From the NCBI GenBank assembly GCA_014728295.1, contig WJLW01000002.1:1-64000 (forward strand): a stretch of DNA of 64,000 nucleotides, in the 5' to 3' direction. A program made the position numbers and the translations under genes. Source of the DNA: Chitinivibrionales bacterium (lineage in GTDB: Bacteria > Fibrobacterota > Chitinivibrionia > Chitinivibrionales > WJKA01). The notes beneath the pieces are model-generated. The model was not told where the DNA came from and did not search any database. It saw only the letters and a list, made by a program, of their open reading frames with translations. Positions 35,404 through 44,528 of this stretch are shown piece after piece (the stretch's first letter is position 1; each line of letters starts with the position of its first letter).

Positions 35404-35451
35404 TGCAAGCCTTTCGCTTTTGGTATGATACTGGCATTACACTAGCTGGAA

Positions 35452-35467
35452 GCCCGTTTTCACGGGC
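35452..35467. promoter_or_regulatory. Small hairpin between the DUF5011 lipoprotein and GH9 genes
   Basis: GCCCGT (35452-35457) pairs with ACGGGC (35462-35467) around a 4-nt loop. It lies just after the lipoprotein stop, 48 nt before the GH9 start. No T-run follows on the minus strand, so it may stabilise processed message ends or attenuate rather than terminate. Confidence 0.3.
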
Positions 35468-35521
35468 ATGGCATTGCGATTTTAGAGCGTGTAAATGTTT
35501 CGGGTTTTGAACAACAGACGT

Positions 35522-37312
35522 TCACGGCTTAAATACAATCGCAAAGCTTCCATCGGTGGCAACCCAGACAAAATTGCTCCCATCCATTGCAACATAGTAC
35601 TCACCATCCAGCCCGTTAAAGCCGGATCCGCTGAGCGAGAACTGTGGTTTTGACCCGCCGAATGAATGCGAAACGTTGGATTTGAGATCGACATACCAAT
35701 TCGGATTGCCGTCGCTGGTATTGAGAGCAAAGACATAGAGCCCCTTATTCTGCAAATCCCAGTTAACCGTAAGTTTGGTAACATTGGTAATCGCAGGGCC
35801 GTTGCCGTCTACCTCGATCGTTGCAAAATCAGTATTGACAGATGCAAGAGCAGAATTGGCGGGGGCGCCGTATTTGGCCAGCATGTCGCCGGTAGTAGCG
35901 GGATCGACAACCTTTACCATGCGCGTAATCGAGTTTTCGTTGCCGACAAAGTCGCTGACGGTATAGGTGAGCGTGTATTCTCCAACGTTTGAGGTATCGA
36001 CCGAACCGCCGACTGTTATATCGGACGTGAGATTACCGTCAACATCATCCAACGCAGTGGCGCCCGGATCAGCAAACGATTCACCGGCTTTTATCGTCAT
36101 GGGATTATCGCCCTTGAGCGTCATGACCGGAGCGACCGTATCTTTATTTGTGACGACATTTTCTACTTTAACAATGCGTTTGGCCGAGCTTGTATTTCCG
36201 GCTGCGTCACTGATAGTATAGGTTACTTCGTAGGTACCGGCTTTTGCGGCATCAACCGTACTGGTTATCGCGATGCTCTGGGTGATGTCGCCATCTTGTG
36301 CATCAATGGCCGTAGCACCGGGATCGCTGAAGGTATCGCCGACTTTCAGCGTACTTGGATTGTCGCCCAGCAGTGTCAGAACCGGCGGGTCGGTATCGGC
36401 GGCGTTTTGTTGCCTGACAAAGACCGTCCTGGTTGCCACCGCCGAATTACCGGATGCGTCCGAACAGGTGTACGTAAGCTGATATGAGCCGGCAGTCGTG
36501 ATATCCACCGTTCCATCAGTCAAGATGCTGGATGTAAGATCACCGTCCGTGTCATCTGTGGCCGTGACACCCGGATCGGTGAACGTGCTTCCGAGGTCGA
36601 GAGTTAGCGGATTATCGCCAAGCACTTCGATGACCGGCGCAAGCGTATCACCCAGCGCAAAGTCGGTTACGGTGACCAAACGAATTTTCGTAGCAAGATT
36701 GCCGGCGGCGTCTTTGACGGAGTAGACTACCTGATACTGACCCAATGAGTCGGTTTGTACCGCCCCGGCGATTGCAATGTTCGAATTGAGATTGCCGTCG
36801 ACGTTGTCTTTTGCCGTAGCGCCGAACTCAACATATGGATCGCCGTAGTAAACAGTTACCGAGCTTTTGCCGTTAAGCTGCAGATCAGGCGGTGTAACAT
36901 CGTCCATCCGGCTTACAATAATTGTACGGCTTGCAGTCGAGCGATTGCCTGCTTCATCAAACACAGTATAGGTTATCGCGTATTCGCCTTCCGAATGTGC
37001 GTCAACGGTTCCTTCAGAAATGATTCTGGTCGTAATATTTCCGTCAACATTGTCCGATGCTGTTGCGCCCGAATCCACGTAGGAGCTATTGAGTGAAAGA
37101 TGAATCGTATCAGGCCCGTTCAGCACGATGGAGGGGGCAATTGAATCACCGTGCGAGGGATTGTCCACGCCGATATAATTGGTTCCTTCGGGATCCAATG
37201 GATTGTCGAAATTCACTTTGGTGCACGCGGTCGGAATAAGCAGCATGAATGCACAAAGCGTTATTTCTGTTGATCTTGCGATATGCTGTGCAAATGTCAT
37301 TTCTTCCCTCAT
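35522..37312 (-). CDS. Lipoprotein with five DUF5011-type Ig repeats
   Basis: A 596-residue anchored protein. The lipobox ends at C30 (IPTAC), followed by a NPLDPEG linker. Five immunoglobulin-like repeats of about 76 residues follow at 59-134, 141-215, 225-300, 309-384 and 394-469. Each contains 'G...DPG.TA.D..DG..T' and 'GTY.VTYTVSDAAGN', which is the DUF5011/Cry22Aa-type pattern. The C-terminal 115 residues (480-596) are another beta domain with many aromatic residues and no recognised family. Such repeats hold a binding head away from the surface. The start at 37312 overlaps the upstream gene's stop by ATGA; an ATG at 37300 has GAGGGAAG before it. It may tether cellulases or cellulose to the surface (inference). 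Confidence 0.82.
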   Translation of the reverse strand: MREEMTFAQHIARSTEITLCAFMLLIPTACTKVNFDNPLDPEGTNYIGVDNPSHGDSIAPSIVLNGPDTIHLSLNSSYVDSGATASDNVDGNITTRIISEGTVDAHSEGEYAITYTVFDEAGNRSTASRTIIVSRMDDVTPPDLQLNGKSSVTVYYGDPYVEFGATAKDNVDGNLNSNIAIAGAVQTDSLGQYQVVYSVKDAAGNLATKIRLVTVTDFALGDTLAPVIEVLGDNPLTLDLGSTFTDPGVTATDDTDGDLTSSILTDGTVDITTAGSYQLTYTCSDASGNSAVATRTVFVRQQNAADTDPPVLTLLGDNPSTLKVGDTFSDPGATAIDAQDGDITQSIAITSTVDAAKAGTYEVTYTISDAAGNTSSAKRIVKVENVVTNKDTVAPVMTLKGDNPMTIKAGESFADPGATALDDVDGNLTSDITVGGSVDTSNVGEYTLTYTVSDFVGNENSITRMVKVVDPATTGDMLAKYGAPANSALASVNTDFATIEVDGNGPAITNVTKLTVNWDLQNKGLYVFALNTSDGNPNWYVDLKSNVSHSFGGSKPQFSLSGSGFNGLDGEYYVAMDGSNFVWVATDGSFAIVFKP

Positions 37313-39306
37313 TTACCTTTCGCCGGAATTGCGATGTTTACCGTAAATCCGGTAAGTGCAACTCCGGAGAGAATATAGAGCAGATTGCGATTGTTAATGA
37401 ATCCTTCGAGGTCATTATGATATTGAGTCACTTTGGCTGCTTCGTTGGATTTTTGATATTTTGTCATTGCGGGTTTGATTTGACTGTCATAGTAGAAGCC
37501 GGCGCCAAAAGAGGCTGCAGCCGCTGCAAGTGACGAAATGCTGATTATCCTGCGATAAAGCGGCCGTTTATAGTTTCTGCTGTATTGACCAGCCCCGGCG
37601 AACAATTCCTTTTCGGTTTGTGCCTGCTGCGTCTGTGCGATTGATTGACATCTGGAATACATCAACTCAACGTCCCGGGTGCTTCTCCAGCTTTCATCGA
37701 GAGGCTCAAGCAATTCTACTACTTTGTCGCAATTATCTTCCCGGTAGGCAAAACCGGCAAGCTTGATGCGAGCCTGCGGATCGGATCTGCGCTTTTGAAG
37801 CAGGAGTTCATACGCAAGCCGTGCATCAGTTGGCATATTGTTTTCCTCGTATAATTCACCTGCCTTGATCGGAAAGCTTTGGTATTTCTGATTGTCGAGT
37901 TGAAACAGGTACAGATAATTTTTGGCTGCCTCATTATAGTTTCCCTGCTGTTCGTGCAATCTGGTAAGCGCCAGCCAGGCTTCTGTGTTGGCCGGCTCCA
38001 TCTGGGTTGCGGTATTGTATGCCGTCAATGCGTTTTGGGTTCTGCCTGCTTTTTCCAGGTGCGCACCGAATTCCAGCAAAACACCGCTAGAACTCTCGCC
38101 GGTTAAATCGGTTGCCTTATCGAAATTGTCAACCGCATCACCGATATCATCGCGTAAAATGAATTGCTTGCCCAGTGCACTATATGCCGGAGGGTAATAG
38201 GGATCTTCCTCAATAACATTCTTGAATGCGTCAATTGCCAATTTAGGTGACCCCATTGCTTCGTATGATTTCCCAATCTCATAATATGCCCGGCCTTTGA
38301 GTACCTCTTGGTTTAACGCAAATTTTGCCTGCGAGACAGCACGTTCATATCTGCCGGCGCCGCGATGATATCTGCTTTGATGCAAGTAGAGCGCATACAT
38401 CACGTCGCCGAATTGGCGGAGAAGATGTGCGTTGAGAGCACAGGCTTTTTCTCCCTGGCCGGCCAGCGAAAAGATGCGGGCTGCCGTATATTGTGCCAGC
38501 CAGGAATTGGGATTGTTTTCCGCGAGCGAGGCGAGAGAATTCCCGATTTTGATGAGCCGTAATGTGTCGGCTTTGAATTCCTCCTGCAACAAATTGCCGA
38601 TTTCTTTTGCCAATCTTGGATTGCCGCCGAAAGGACCTGCATCCCATACCATGTTTTCGATGGCTGAAGTATCCGAACCGATCCGGCCGGCAATACGCTT
38701 AAGCGCATAGTTCAGAATAGAATTGGATGAATCCGTGTCATCGAGGTATAAAACAGGAACAAGTGTATCCGAAGTTGGATCCAGGTGGGCATTGTTAAGG
38801 GGCGAGATTGCGGAATGCAAGGCGATTTCCCCGGCAAATCGCACCTCGTAGTTCAAATGAAGTACATGCGATGCATTAAATTTGCGAGCTATCTTCTGAT
38901 AGCTGCCTTTCAGAATGCCGCCGGCAAAATTGCGATGACTGTTGATAAAGGCGGCAACATCGTCAAGCGGGACAACCTCAAGGTCATGCAACGCGCTCAT
39001 TTTGAAATAAACCGCCGCCTCGAGCACGGGGCCGAACCACGTTGCCGATTTATCATTACTGTAGGCATGGAGCGATGGAGGTGCAATTACCAGGCGGGTA
39101 TGACCACGATGCCCGCTGACATTTTCGTCTGCCGGCTCCTGATATGAAAGCGCTTCAGATTGATCCACGCTTTGCATATCGGCTCCGGAGTCGTGCTGTG
39201 CACTGTCTTCGAATTCAGTTGCACCTGTTTGACTTATGCCGTCAACCTGAGCAAATCCGCCGGAGCAGAGCAAAAAAGCCGCAGCTATCACATAAATTGG
39301 TCGCAT
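37309..39306 (-). CDS. Exported TPR-repeat protein
   Basis: A 665-residue protein with a signal peptide (MRPIYVIAAAFLLCSGGFAQ). A beta-rich N-terminal part (about 70-230) is followed by tandem tetratricopeptide repeats from about 270 to 560, seen as A..Y..A..L.P motifs such as GSPKLAIDAFKNVIEEDPYYPPAYSALG and GRTQNALTAYNTATQMEPANTEAWL. The C-terminal 70 residues hold two hydrophobic segments with YYDS between them, a possible membrane hairpin. The same C-terminal pattern appears in the protein at 60415-61344. TPRs mediate protein assembly. It is coupled (ATGA) to the DUF5011 lipoprotein gene, so the two probably act in one envelope complex. AAGGTGA precedes the ATG. Confidence 0.78.
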   Translation of the reverse strand: MRPIYVIAAAFLLCSGGFAQVDGISQTGATEFEDSAQHDSGADMQSVDQSEALSYQEPADENVSGHRGHTRLVIAPPSLHAYSNDKSATWFGPVLEAAVYFKMSALHDLEVVPLDDVAAFINSHRNFAGGILKGSYQKIARKFNASHVLHLNYEVRFAGEIALHSAISPLNNAHLDPTSDTLVPVLYLDDTDSSNSILNYALKRIAGRIGSDTSAIENMVWDAGPFGGNPRLAKEIGNLLQEEFKADTLRLIKIGNSLASLAENNPNSWLAQYTAARIFSLAGQGEKACALNAHLLRQFGDVMYALYLHQSRYHRGAGRYERAVSQAKFALNQEVLKGRAYYEIGKSYEAMGSPKLAIDAFKNVIEEDPYYPPAYSALGKQFILRDDIGDAVDNFDKATDLTGESSSGVLLEFGAHLEKAGRTQNALTAYNTATQMEPANTEAWLALTRLHEQQGNYNEAAKNYLYLFQLDNQKYQSFPIKAGELYEENNMPTDARLAYELLLQKRRSDPQARIKLAGFAYREDNCDKVVELLEPLDESWRSTRDVELMYSRCQSIAQTQQAQTEKELFAGAGQYSRNYKRPLYRRIISISSLAAAAASFGAGFYYDSQIKPAMTKYQKSNEAAKVTQYHNDLEGFINNRNLLYILSGVALTGFTVNIAIPAKGK

Positions 39307-39560
39307 ATTTCATCACCTTTGCAGAGTAGGCCGTTCGAATGAGGCATGGCAAAAAATATGTGCTGATATAGTTGCGACGTCAGGCTCATGAACGTGTTGC
39401 TGTACCGACTCGGTTGTGTCGCAGATTTTTCCGTTTTCAAGCATCTATCGCATCCGGAGAAACCCGAACGGGCTTCCGTCACAATATTAGTGGCAAAAAA
39501 GTGTGCGCACGTTTGCCGATTCTCGCATTTGTGCGGAATTTTCAGCAGCCCTGCATGAAA

Positions 39561-41972
39561 TCAGTTCATTTGCGCTTCGATGAAGTGTTCTCGATCGGTT
39601 GACAATATCGGAATGACATTTCCGTTTTTTTTCCTGCCGTCAACAGTCATCTCTCCAATGCCCCCCTTTTTTCCATCCGGATTAGTGACTTTGATGTGGT
39701 AGGTCGAACCGCGGAATTTCCGGGTAACTTCAAAGGTATCCCAGTGATTGGGAATGATAGGATCGATTTGGAGTCCATCATGTGTAGGCCTGATACCGAG
39801 AATGTACTGCGTGGCAGCCTGGTATGCCCATGAGGCGGTACCCGAAAGCCAGCTATTACGTCCCAGGCCGAACTGTGGATGCTCGTCGCCGAGTATATTC
39901 TGAGCATAAACATACGGTTCAACTTCATACTCGTCGATAATGTCATTCTTGGCGGCCGGGTTTATCTGGTTGTAATACTGCCAGGCGCGATCGCCGTTAC
40001 CCAGTTTACACTCGGCAATCATTGCCCAGGGATTGGCATGCAAAAATATACCGCAATTTTCTTTGGCCCCCGGGGGATACGTCGTAATGCCCCCTCGTGT
40101 GGGATCGTAGCCGTTGAATCCGGGCGTACTGAGCTTGATGCCTTTGCTGGTATTCAGGTGGTAATGAACCGAATCCATCGCCTGTCTGCCGCGTTCCCAG
40201 AATGCAAAGCCTGAAATCACGGCCCAGCTTTGGGCGTTGGTATAAATTTTACCGTATTGATTGAGTGAAGAGCCCAACTTGACATTGTCGGCGTCGAAGT
40301 AGCGCACATACCACTCACCGTCCCAGGCAACGGCATTAAATTGGGCCTTCATCTCTTCGTAGTCGTGTTGATATGCGCGCTGTTGCGCCTCGTTGCCCAG
40401 ATGGCGCATAAGGGCAATCATTTCCATGAGTGCGGCGCCGTAAAGGCAGGCAAGCAATGATGATTCCGAACCGGTTTCCAGATTAACGCAGTCATTCCAG
40501 TCGGCAAAGCCGAGCAGGGGCAGGCCGTGTCTGCCGGTATGCGATTTGGTAAAGGCAAGGGCACGGGTCAAATGAACCAGTACCGGTGTCCGCTCAAGGG
40601 GCTCTTCCTTCTTGTCTTTTTCGTAATAGGGGATTGATTCATCGAGAAAGCGGTAATTGCCGGTTTCTTTGAGAAAATTGCAAACCGCCAGTACGATCCA
40701 GAGATGATCGTCACCATAAAAATCAGGGCGATCTTCCATTTCTACAGCATCGCCTGTTGTTGCAAACATGGATTGCGGATTAAACTGATGCATGGCTGAA
40801 CCATCCCGGCGCTGAACGCTGAGCAGTTTGCGAATAAGGGGCAGCGCTTGCGACGGGCTATGATCCAGCACTCCCAGGATATCCTGCGAACTGTCCCGAA
40901 AGCCGATGCCCCGGGCGCCAAGTCCGAGTTGATACAGGGAGAGGTAGCGAGACCAGTTGAGCGTAATATACGCCTGGCGTGGATTGTGAATGTTTACCAT
41001 AATATCGAAGTTGGGGTCGGGCGTTTTAACCTGCAGGGCCTTGAGATAGTTGCGCCACTGGGTCGTGAGGCTTTCAAAAGCTTCATCAACTTTGGATTCA
41101 TCTCGAAAAGCTTTCACTATTTCGGCAACTTTACGATTATTGTCGGATTGCCCGAGCATGGTAGTGAAGCGCTTGCTTTGCCCCGGCGCAATGCTGCCAA
41201 GGCGAACAAGCAAGGCGGCGATATTATCGCCGCGCTGAGCTTCGTGGTTCGAAAATTCATCTTTGTGCAAAGCCTGCGGATTTGCCCAGGTAGCATATTC
41301 ATTGTCGCCCAGAAATCGTGACCGATCGGTTTCGAATGAGGACGCGGTATGCGAACAGGAAAAGAAATTGACTTTTCGATCCCTGAACATAAATGGATAT
41401 TGCAGTATCGTCAGAGGCATATCCGGATCGTCAAGCCGCTTGCTTTGCATGGTCTGCGGCACCCAATCTGCATTCGTAAATTGCTTCAGCGCATCGGGAT
41501 GAGTGTATTCAACGACCGGAATTGCATCAACGGTGAACGGCTTGTCGGTTGTATTGGTGATTTTGATGTCACGCAGCACCACGGGCCTGTCTTGCGGAAT
41601 AAAAATGGTTGCGCAGCAACGAATGCCCTTGTATGATGCTATGATGCGGGAATACCCAAGGCCGACATGGCATTCGTAACTATCGCATGGCTGCAGTCCC
41701 GGTGTAAAATACGGGGTGATGATGTCGAAGCCGGTCTTATTTTGTATACGCAGATACAGCGTTTCTCCTCTGATGTGTGAAGCCGGCAATTGAGGAATGT
41801 ATTTGGTAATGCGATTGAGCGCCGGATCACCCCTGCAGATCAGCGAACCGCCGGTATGGTCGACAAATCCGCCGAAATGAATGGTGCCGAGATAATTGAT
41901 CCACTTGACTGGCGTGCGGGGATTGGTAATAATGTATTCGTATTTTTTGTTGTCGAAGTAGCCGTAGTTCAT
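39561..41972 (-). CDS. GH94 glycoside phosphorylase, specificity unresolved
   Basis: An 803-residue cytoplasmic enzyme of family 94. The N-terminal beta-sandwich starts MNYGYFDNKKYEYIITNPRTPVKW, and the (alpha/alpha)6 barrel carries the active-site FADWNDCVN with candidate catalytic Asp D494, plus DSSQDILG and KENCGIFLHANPW. It differs from the cellobiose phosphorylase downstream of the GH-A gene: the loop after the first barrel helix reads ITKYIPQLPASHIRGETLYLRI instead of [11 protein letters not shown]...GGRYMY. The substrate may therefore be another beta-glucoside (cellobionic acid, laminaribiose or longer cellodextrin are options). It would release glucose-1-phosphate. The ATG at 41972 has GGAAGGTGA; the GTG at 41978 lies inside that site. 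Confidence 0.88.
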   Translation of the reverse strand: MNYGYFDNKKYEYIITNPRTPVKWINYLGTIHFGGFVDHTGGSLICRGDPALNRITKYIPQLPASHIRGETLYLRIQNKTGFDIITPYFTPGLQPCDSYECHVGLGYSRIIASYKGIRCCATIFIPQDRPVVLRDIKITNTTDKPFTVDAIPVVEYTHPDALKQFTNADWVPQTMQSKRLDDPDMPLTILQYPFMFRDRKVNFFSCSHTASSFETDRSRFLGDNEYATWANPQALHKDEFSNHEAQRGDNIAALLVRLGSIAPGQSKRFTTMLGQSDNNRKVAEIVKAFRDESKVDEAFESLTTQWRNYLKALQVKTPDPNFDIMVNIHNPRQAYITLNWSRYLSLYQLGLGARGIGFRDSSQDILGVLDHSPSQALPLIRKLLSVQRRDGSAMHQFNPQSMFATTGDAVEMEDRPDFYGDDHLWIVLAVCNFLKETGNYRFLDESIPYYEKDKKEEPLERTPVLVHLTRALAFTKSHTGRHGLPLLGFADWNDCVNLETGSESSLLACLYGAALMEMIALMRHLGNEAQQRAYQHDYEEMKAQFNAVAWDGEWYVRYFDADNVKLGSSLNQYGKIYTNAQSWAVISGFAFWERGRQAMDSVHYHLNTSKGIKLSTPGFNGYDPTRGGITTYPPGAKENCGIFLHANPWAMIAECKLGNGDRAWQYYNQINPAAKNDIIDEYEVEPYVYAQNILGDEHPQFGLGRNSWLSGTASWAYQAATQYILGIRPTHDGLQIDPIIPNHWDTFEVTRKFRGSTYHIKVTNPDGKKGGIGEMTVDGRKKNGNVIPILSTDREHFIEAQMN

Positions 41973-42086
41973 AATCACCTTCCTGTATTTCAGCTTTTCC
42001 GGGGGAATATTGAGTCATCTGCACCAGGTAGCCGACTTTCGCGAAGTGCCGGCAATTTGCACCGTGAGATTGGCCCATGCGAATGG

Positions 42087-44522
42087 TCAGCCCATTACGA
42101 CGTGCACCCGGATATCTCGCCGGGAGGTCGGAATTGCAATCTTATTCCCGCCAATTTCCTCATTGTCAACTTTCATATGCGCGATGCCGCGATTTACTGA
42201 ATTTGGATTTGATATATTAATGATATAGCGCACCTCGCGCCACCGGCGTATGACCGTCAATTGCTTCCATGCTGCCGGTATGCAGGGGTCGATAATGAGA
42301 CCGTCATAGTCTGGACGAATGCCCAGGATCCATTGGCTGATCGCGACAAAATTCCACGAAGCCGTGCCGGTCAACCACGAGTTTTTACCTTCGCCGTGAC
42401 GTTGCGCCGCTTTTCCGGCGATCATCTGAGAATAAACATAGGGCTCCATCCGGTGCAATGTGCTGACCTCCTCACGATAGGCCGGCAGGATTTTGCGATA
42501 GTACTCAAACGCTCGCTCTGCATTGCCCGACAGCGCTTCCGCAATCATTACCCAGGGATTGTTATGACAAAAAATACCGCCATTCTCCTTGTATCCAGGT
42601 GGATATGACGAGATTTCTCCCAGATTCAGATGATAGCGGGAATAGGGGGGATCCACCAGTACGATGCCGTGTTCGGTGTCGAGATGCTTTTTTACAGCAT
42701 CAAGTGCCCGGCGCGGCATGTCTTCATCCGTACCGATTTGAGCCATCGCGCAAAAACCCTGCGATTCGATGAATATACGGCCTTCCGCATTTTCTGAACT
42801 GCCAATTGTTGCGCCGCTACCATCATAGGCACGCAAATACCAGTTGCCGTCCCAGCCGTATTGCTTGACTGCCGCTATCATTTCCTGAACATGCTCCTGC
42901 GCCCGGGCCGCTAGTGCCTCCTGTCCGCAGTGACGAGCCAGCTCGATAAAATCTTTTCCGTAATACACAAACATTCCGGCAATAAGCACCGACTCGGCAA
43001 CTCTGCCATCCTTGTTCGTACTAGTCTGGAATGATTCGTCGGGATTTGATGAGTAGCAATTGAGATTCAGGCAATCATTCCAATCCGCGCGCCCGATCAG
43101 GGGCAGGCCATGCGGACCCCGATTGTGTACCACATGAAAAAATGATCGCTTCAGGTGCTCGAAGAAGGAGGCGGTATTGCGGGGATCATTATCAAATGGA
43201 ACGCTTTCGTCAAGTACCGACAGGTCGCCGGTCTCTTTGATATATGCTACTGCCGCCGCAATAAGCCAGAGTGGGTCATCATTGAAATTGCCGCCGATAT
43301 CGTTGTTACCGCGTCGCGTCAATGGTTGGTACTGGTGATAGGCGCCGCCGTCTGCAAACTGTGTTGCCGCGATGTCAAGCAGGCGCCGGCGCGCTCTGTC
43401 CGGTATCTGATGCACGAATCCGAGGATGTCCTGATTTGAATCGCGAAAGCCCATGCCGCGGCCGATTCCGGATTCAAAATAGGAGGCGCTGCGAGAGAGG
43501 TTGAACGTCACCATGCACTGGTACTGGTTCCAGATATTGACCATGCGATTAACCTGCTCATCTTCGCAGGAGACGGTAAAGCGTGCGAGCAGATCATCCC
43601 AGAATGCCGTCAGTTCGTGCCACGCCGCATCCACTGCTGGTGATGACGAAAATGATTCGATCACCTGCCGAGCCTGTTGCTTATTGAGGGATCCGTCGGC
43701 CTGCCATTTTTCATCCGGCTTGTTTTCGCCATAACCGAGGAGAAATATCAGTTGCCGGTATTCCCCGGGAGCCAGGTCGAGATCGATACGATGAGATGCA
43801 ATTGGTGACCATCCGTCGGCCAGCGAATTCGAGGAGCGGTCCGCATGTAGTGCCTGAGGCGAGGCAAAATCACCATACGGGCCGACAAATGCATCCAGAT
43901 CGGTTTCGAAACCATCAATCGGCCGGTTAACGGAATAGTAAGCAAAGTGATTGCGGCGCTCGCGATATTCGGTTGTGTGATAGATGACTGATGCGTCAAC
44001 TTCGACTTCGCCGGTGCTGTAGTTGCGCTGAAAGTTGGTCATGTCGTCATGCGCGTTCCATAGACAGAATTCCACAAACGAATGCAGAGAAAGGCTTTTG
44101 CGGGTCGAGCCGGTGTTGGCGATGCTTACCTGGTGAATCTCGCAATTATGCTTCAAGGGAACGAAATAGCGCGTCGAGCAGCTTATCCCGTTCTTCTCAC
44201 CACTGATGCAACTGTAGCCCAGACCGTGCCTGCATTCAAATTTGTCAAGGTCGTTGCGCACCGGCATCCATCCCGGAGACCAGATCGTGCCGCCGTCATT
44301 AATGTACATATACCGCCCGCCGCAGTCCCGTGGGACGTTATTGTATCGATAGCGCGTCAATCTGCGCAAACGCGCATCCTGATAAAAGGCGTAGCCGCCG
44401 GCCGTATGTGATATCAGTCCGAAAAACTCCTGTGTTCCCAGATAGTTGATCCAGGGCCACGGCGTTTGCGGAGTCGTTATAACATATTCTTTTGCCGTAT
44501 CATCGAAATAGCCGTAGTGCAT
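42087..44522 (-). CDS. Cellobiose phosphorylase (GH94)
   Basis: An 811-residue enzyme that cleaves cellobiose with phosphate into glucose and glucose-1-phosphate in the cytosol. Sequence blocks match known cellobiose phosphorylases closely: [65 protein letters not shown] and NKPDEKW. The active-site motif [10 protein letters not shown] gives D483 as the likely catalytic acid. No signal peptide, as expected for a cytoplasmic enzyme. The start is 6 nt after the stop of the GH-A lipoprotein gene. It saves one ATP per disaccharide compared with hydrolysis. Confidence 0.93.
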   Translation of the reverse strand: MHYGYFDDTAKEYVITTPQTPWPWINYLGTQEFFGLISHTAGGYAFYQDARLRRLTRYRYNNVPRDCGGRYMYINDGGTIWSPGWMPVRNDLDKFECRHGLGYSCISGEKNGISCSTRYFVPLKHNCEIHQVSIANTGSTRKSLSLHSFVEFCLWNAHDDMTNFQRNYSTGEVEVDASVIYHTTEYRERRNHFAYYSVNRPIDGFETDLDAFVGPYGDFASPQALHADRSSNSLADGWSPIASHRIDLDLAPGEYRQLIFLLGYGENKPDEKWQADGSLNKQQARQVIESFSSSPAVDAAWHELTAFWDDLLARFTVSCEDEQVNRMVNIWNQYQCMVTFNLSRSASYFESGIGRGMGFRDSNQDILGFVHQIPDRARRRLLDIAATQFADGGAYHQYQPLTRRGNNDIGGNFNDDPLWLIAAAVAYIKETGDLSVLDESVPFDNDPRNTASFFEHLKRSFFHVVHNRGPHGLPLIGRADWNDCLNLNCYSSNPDESFQTSTNKDGRVAESVLIAGMFVYYGKDFIELARHCGQEALAARAQEHVQEMIAAVKQYGWDGNWYLRAYDGSGATIGSSENAEGRIFIESQGFCAMAQIGTDEDMPRRALDAVKKHLDTEHGIVLVDPPYSRYHLNLGEISSYPPGYKENGGIFCHNNPWVMIAEALSGNAERAFEYYRKILPAYREEVSTLHRMEPYVYSQMIAGKAAQRHGEGKNSWLTGTASWNFVAISQWILGIRPDYDGLIIDPCIPAAWKQLTVIRRWREVRYIINISNPNSVNRGIAHMKVDNEEIGGNKIAIPTSRRDIRVHVVMG

Positions 44523-44528
44523 AGGTAC

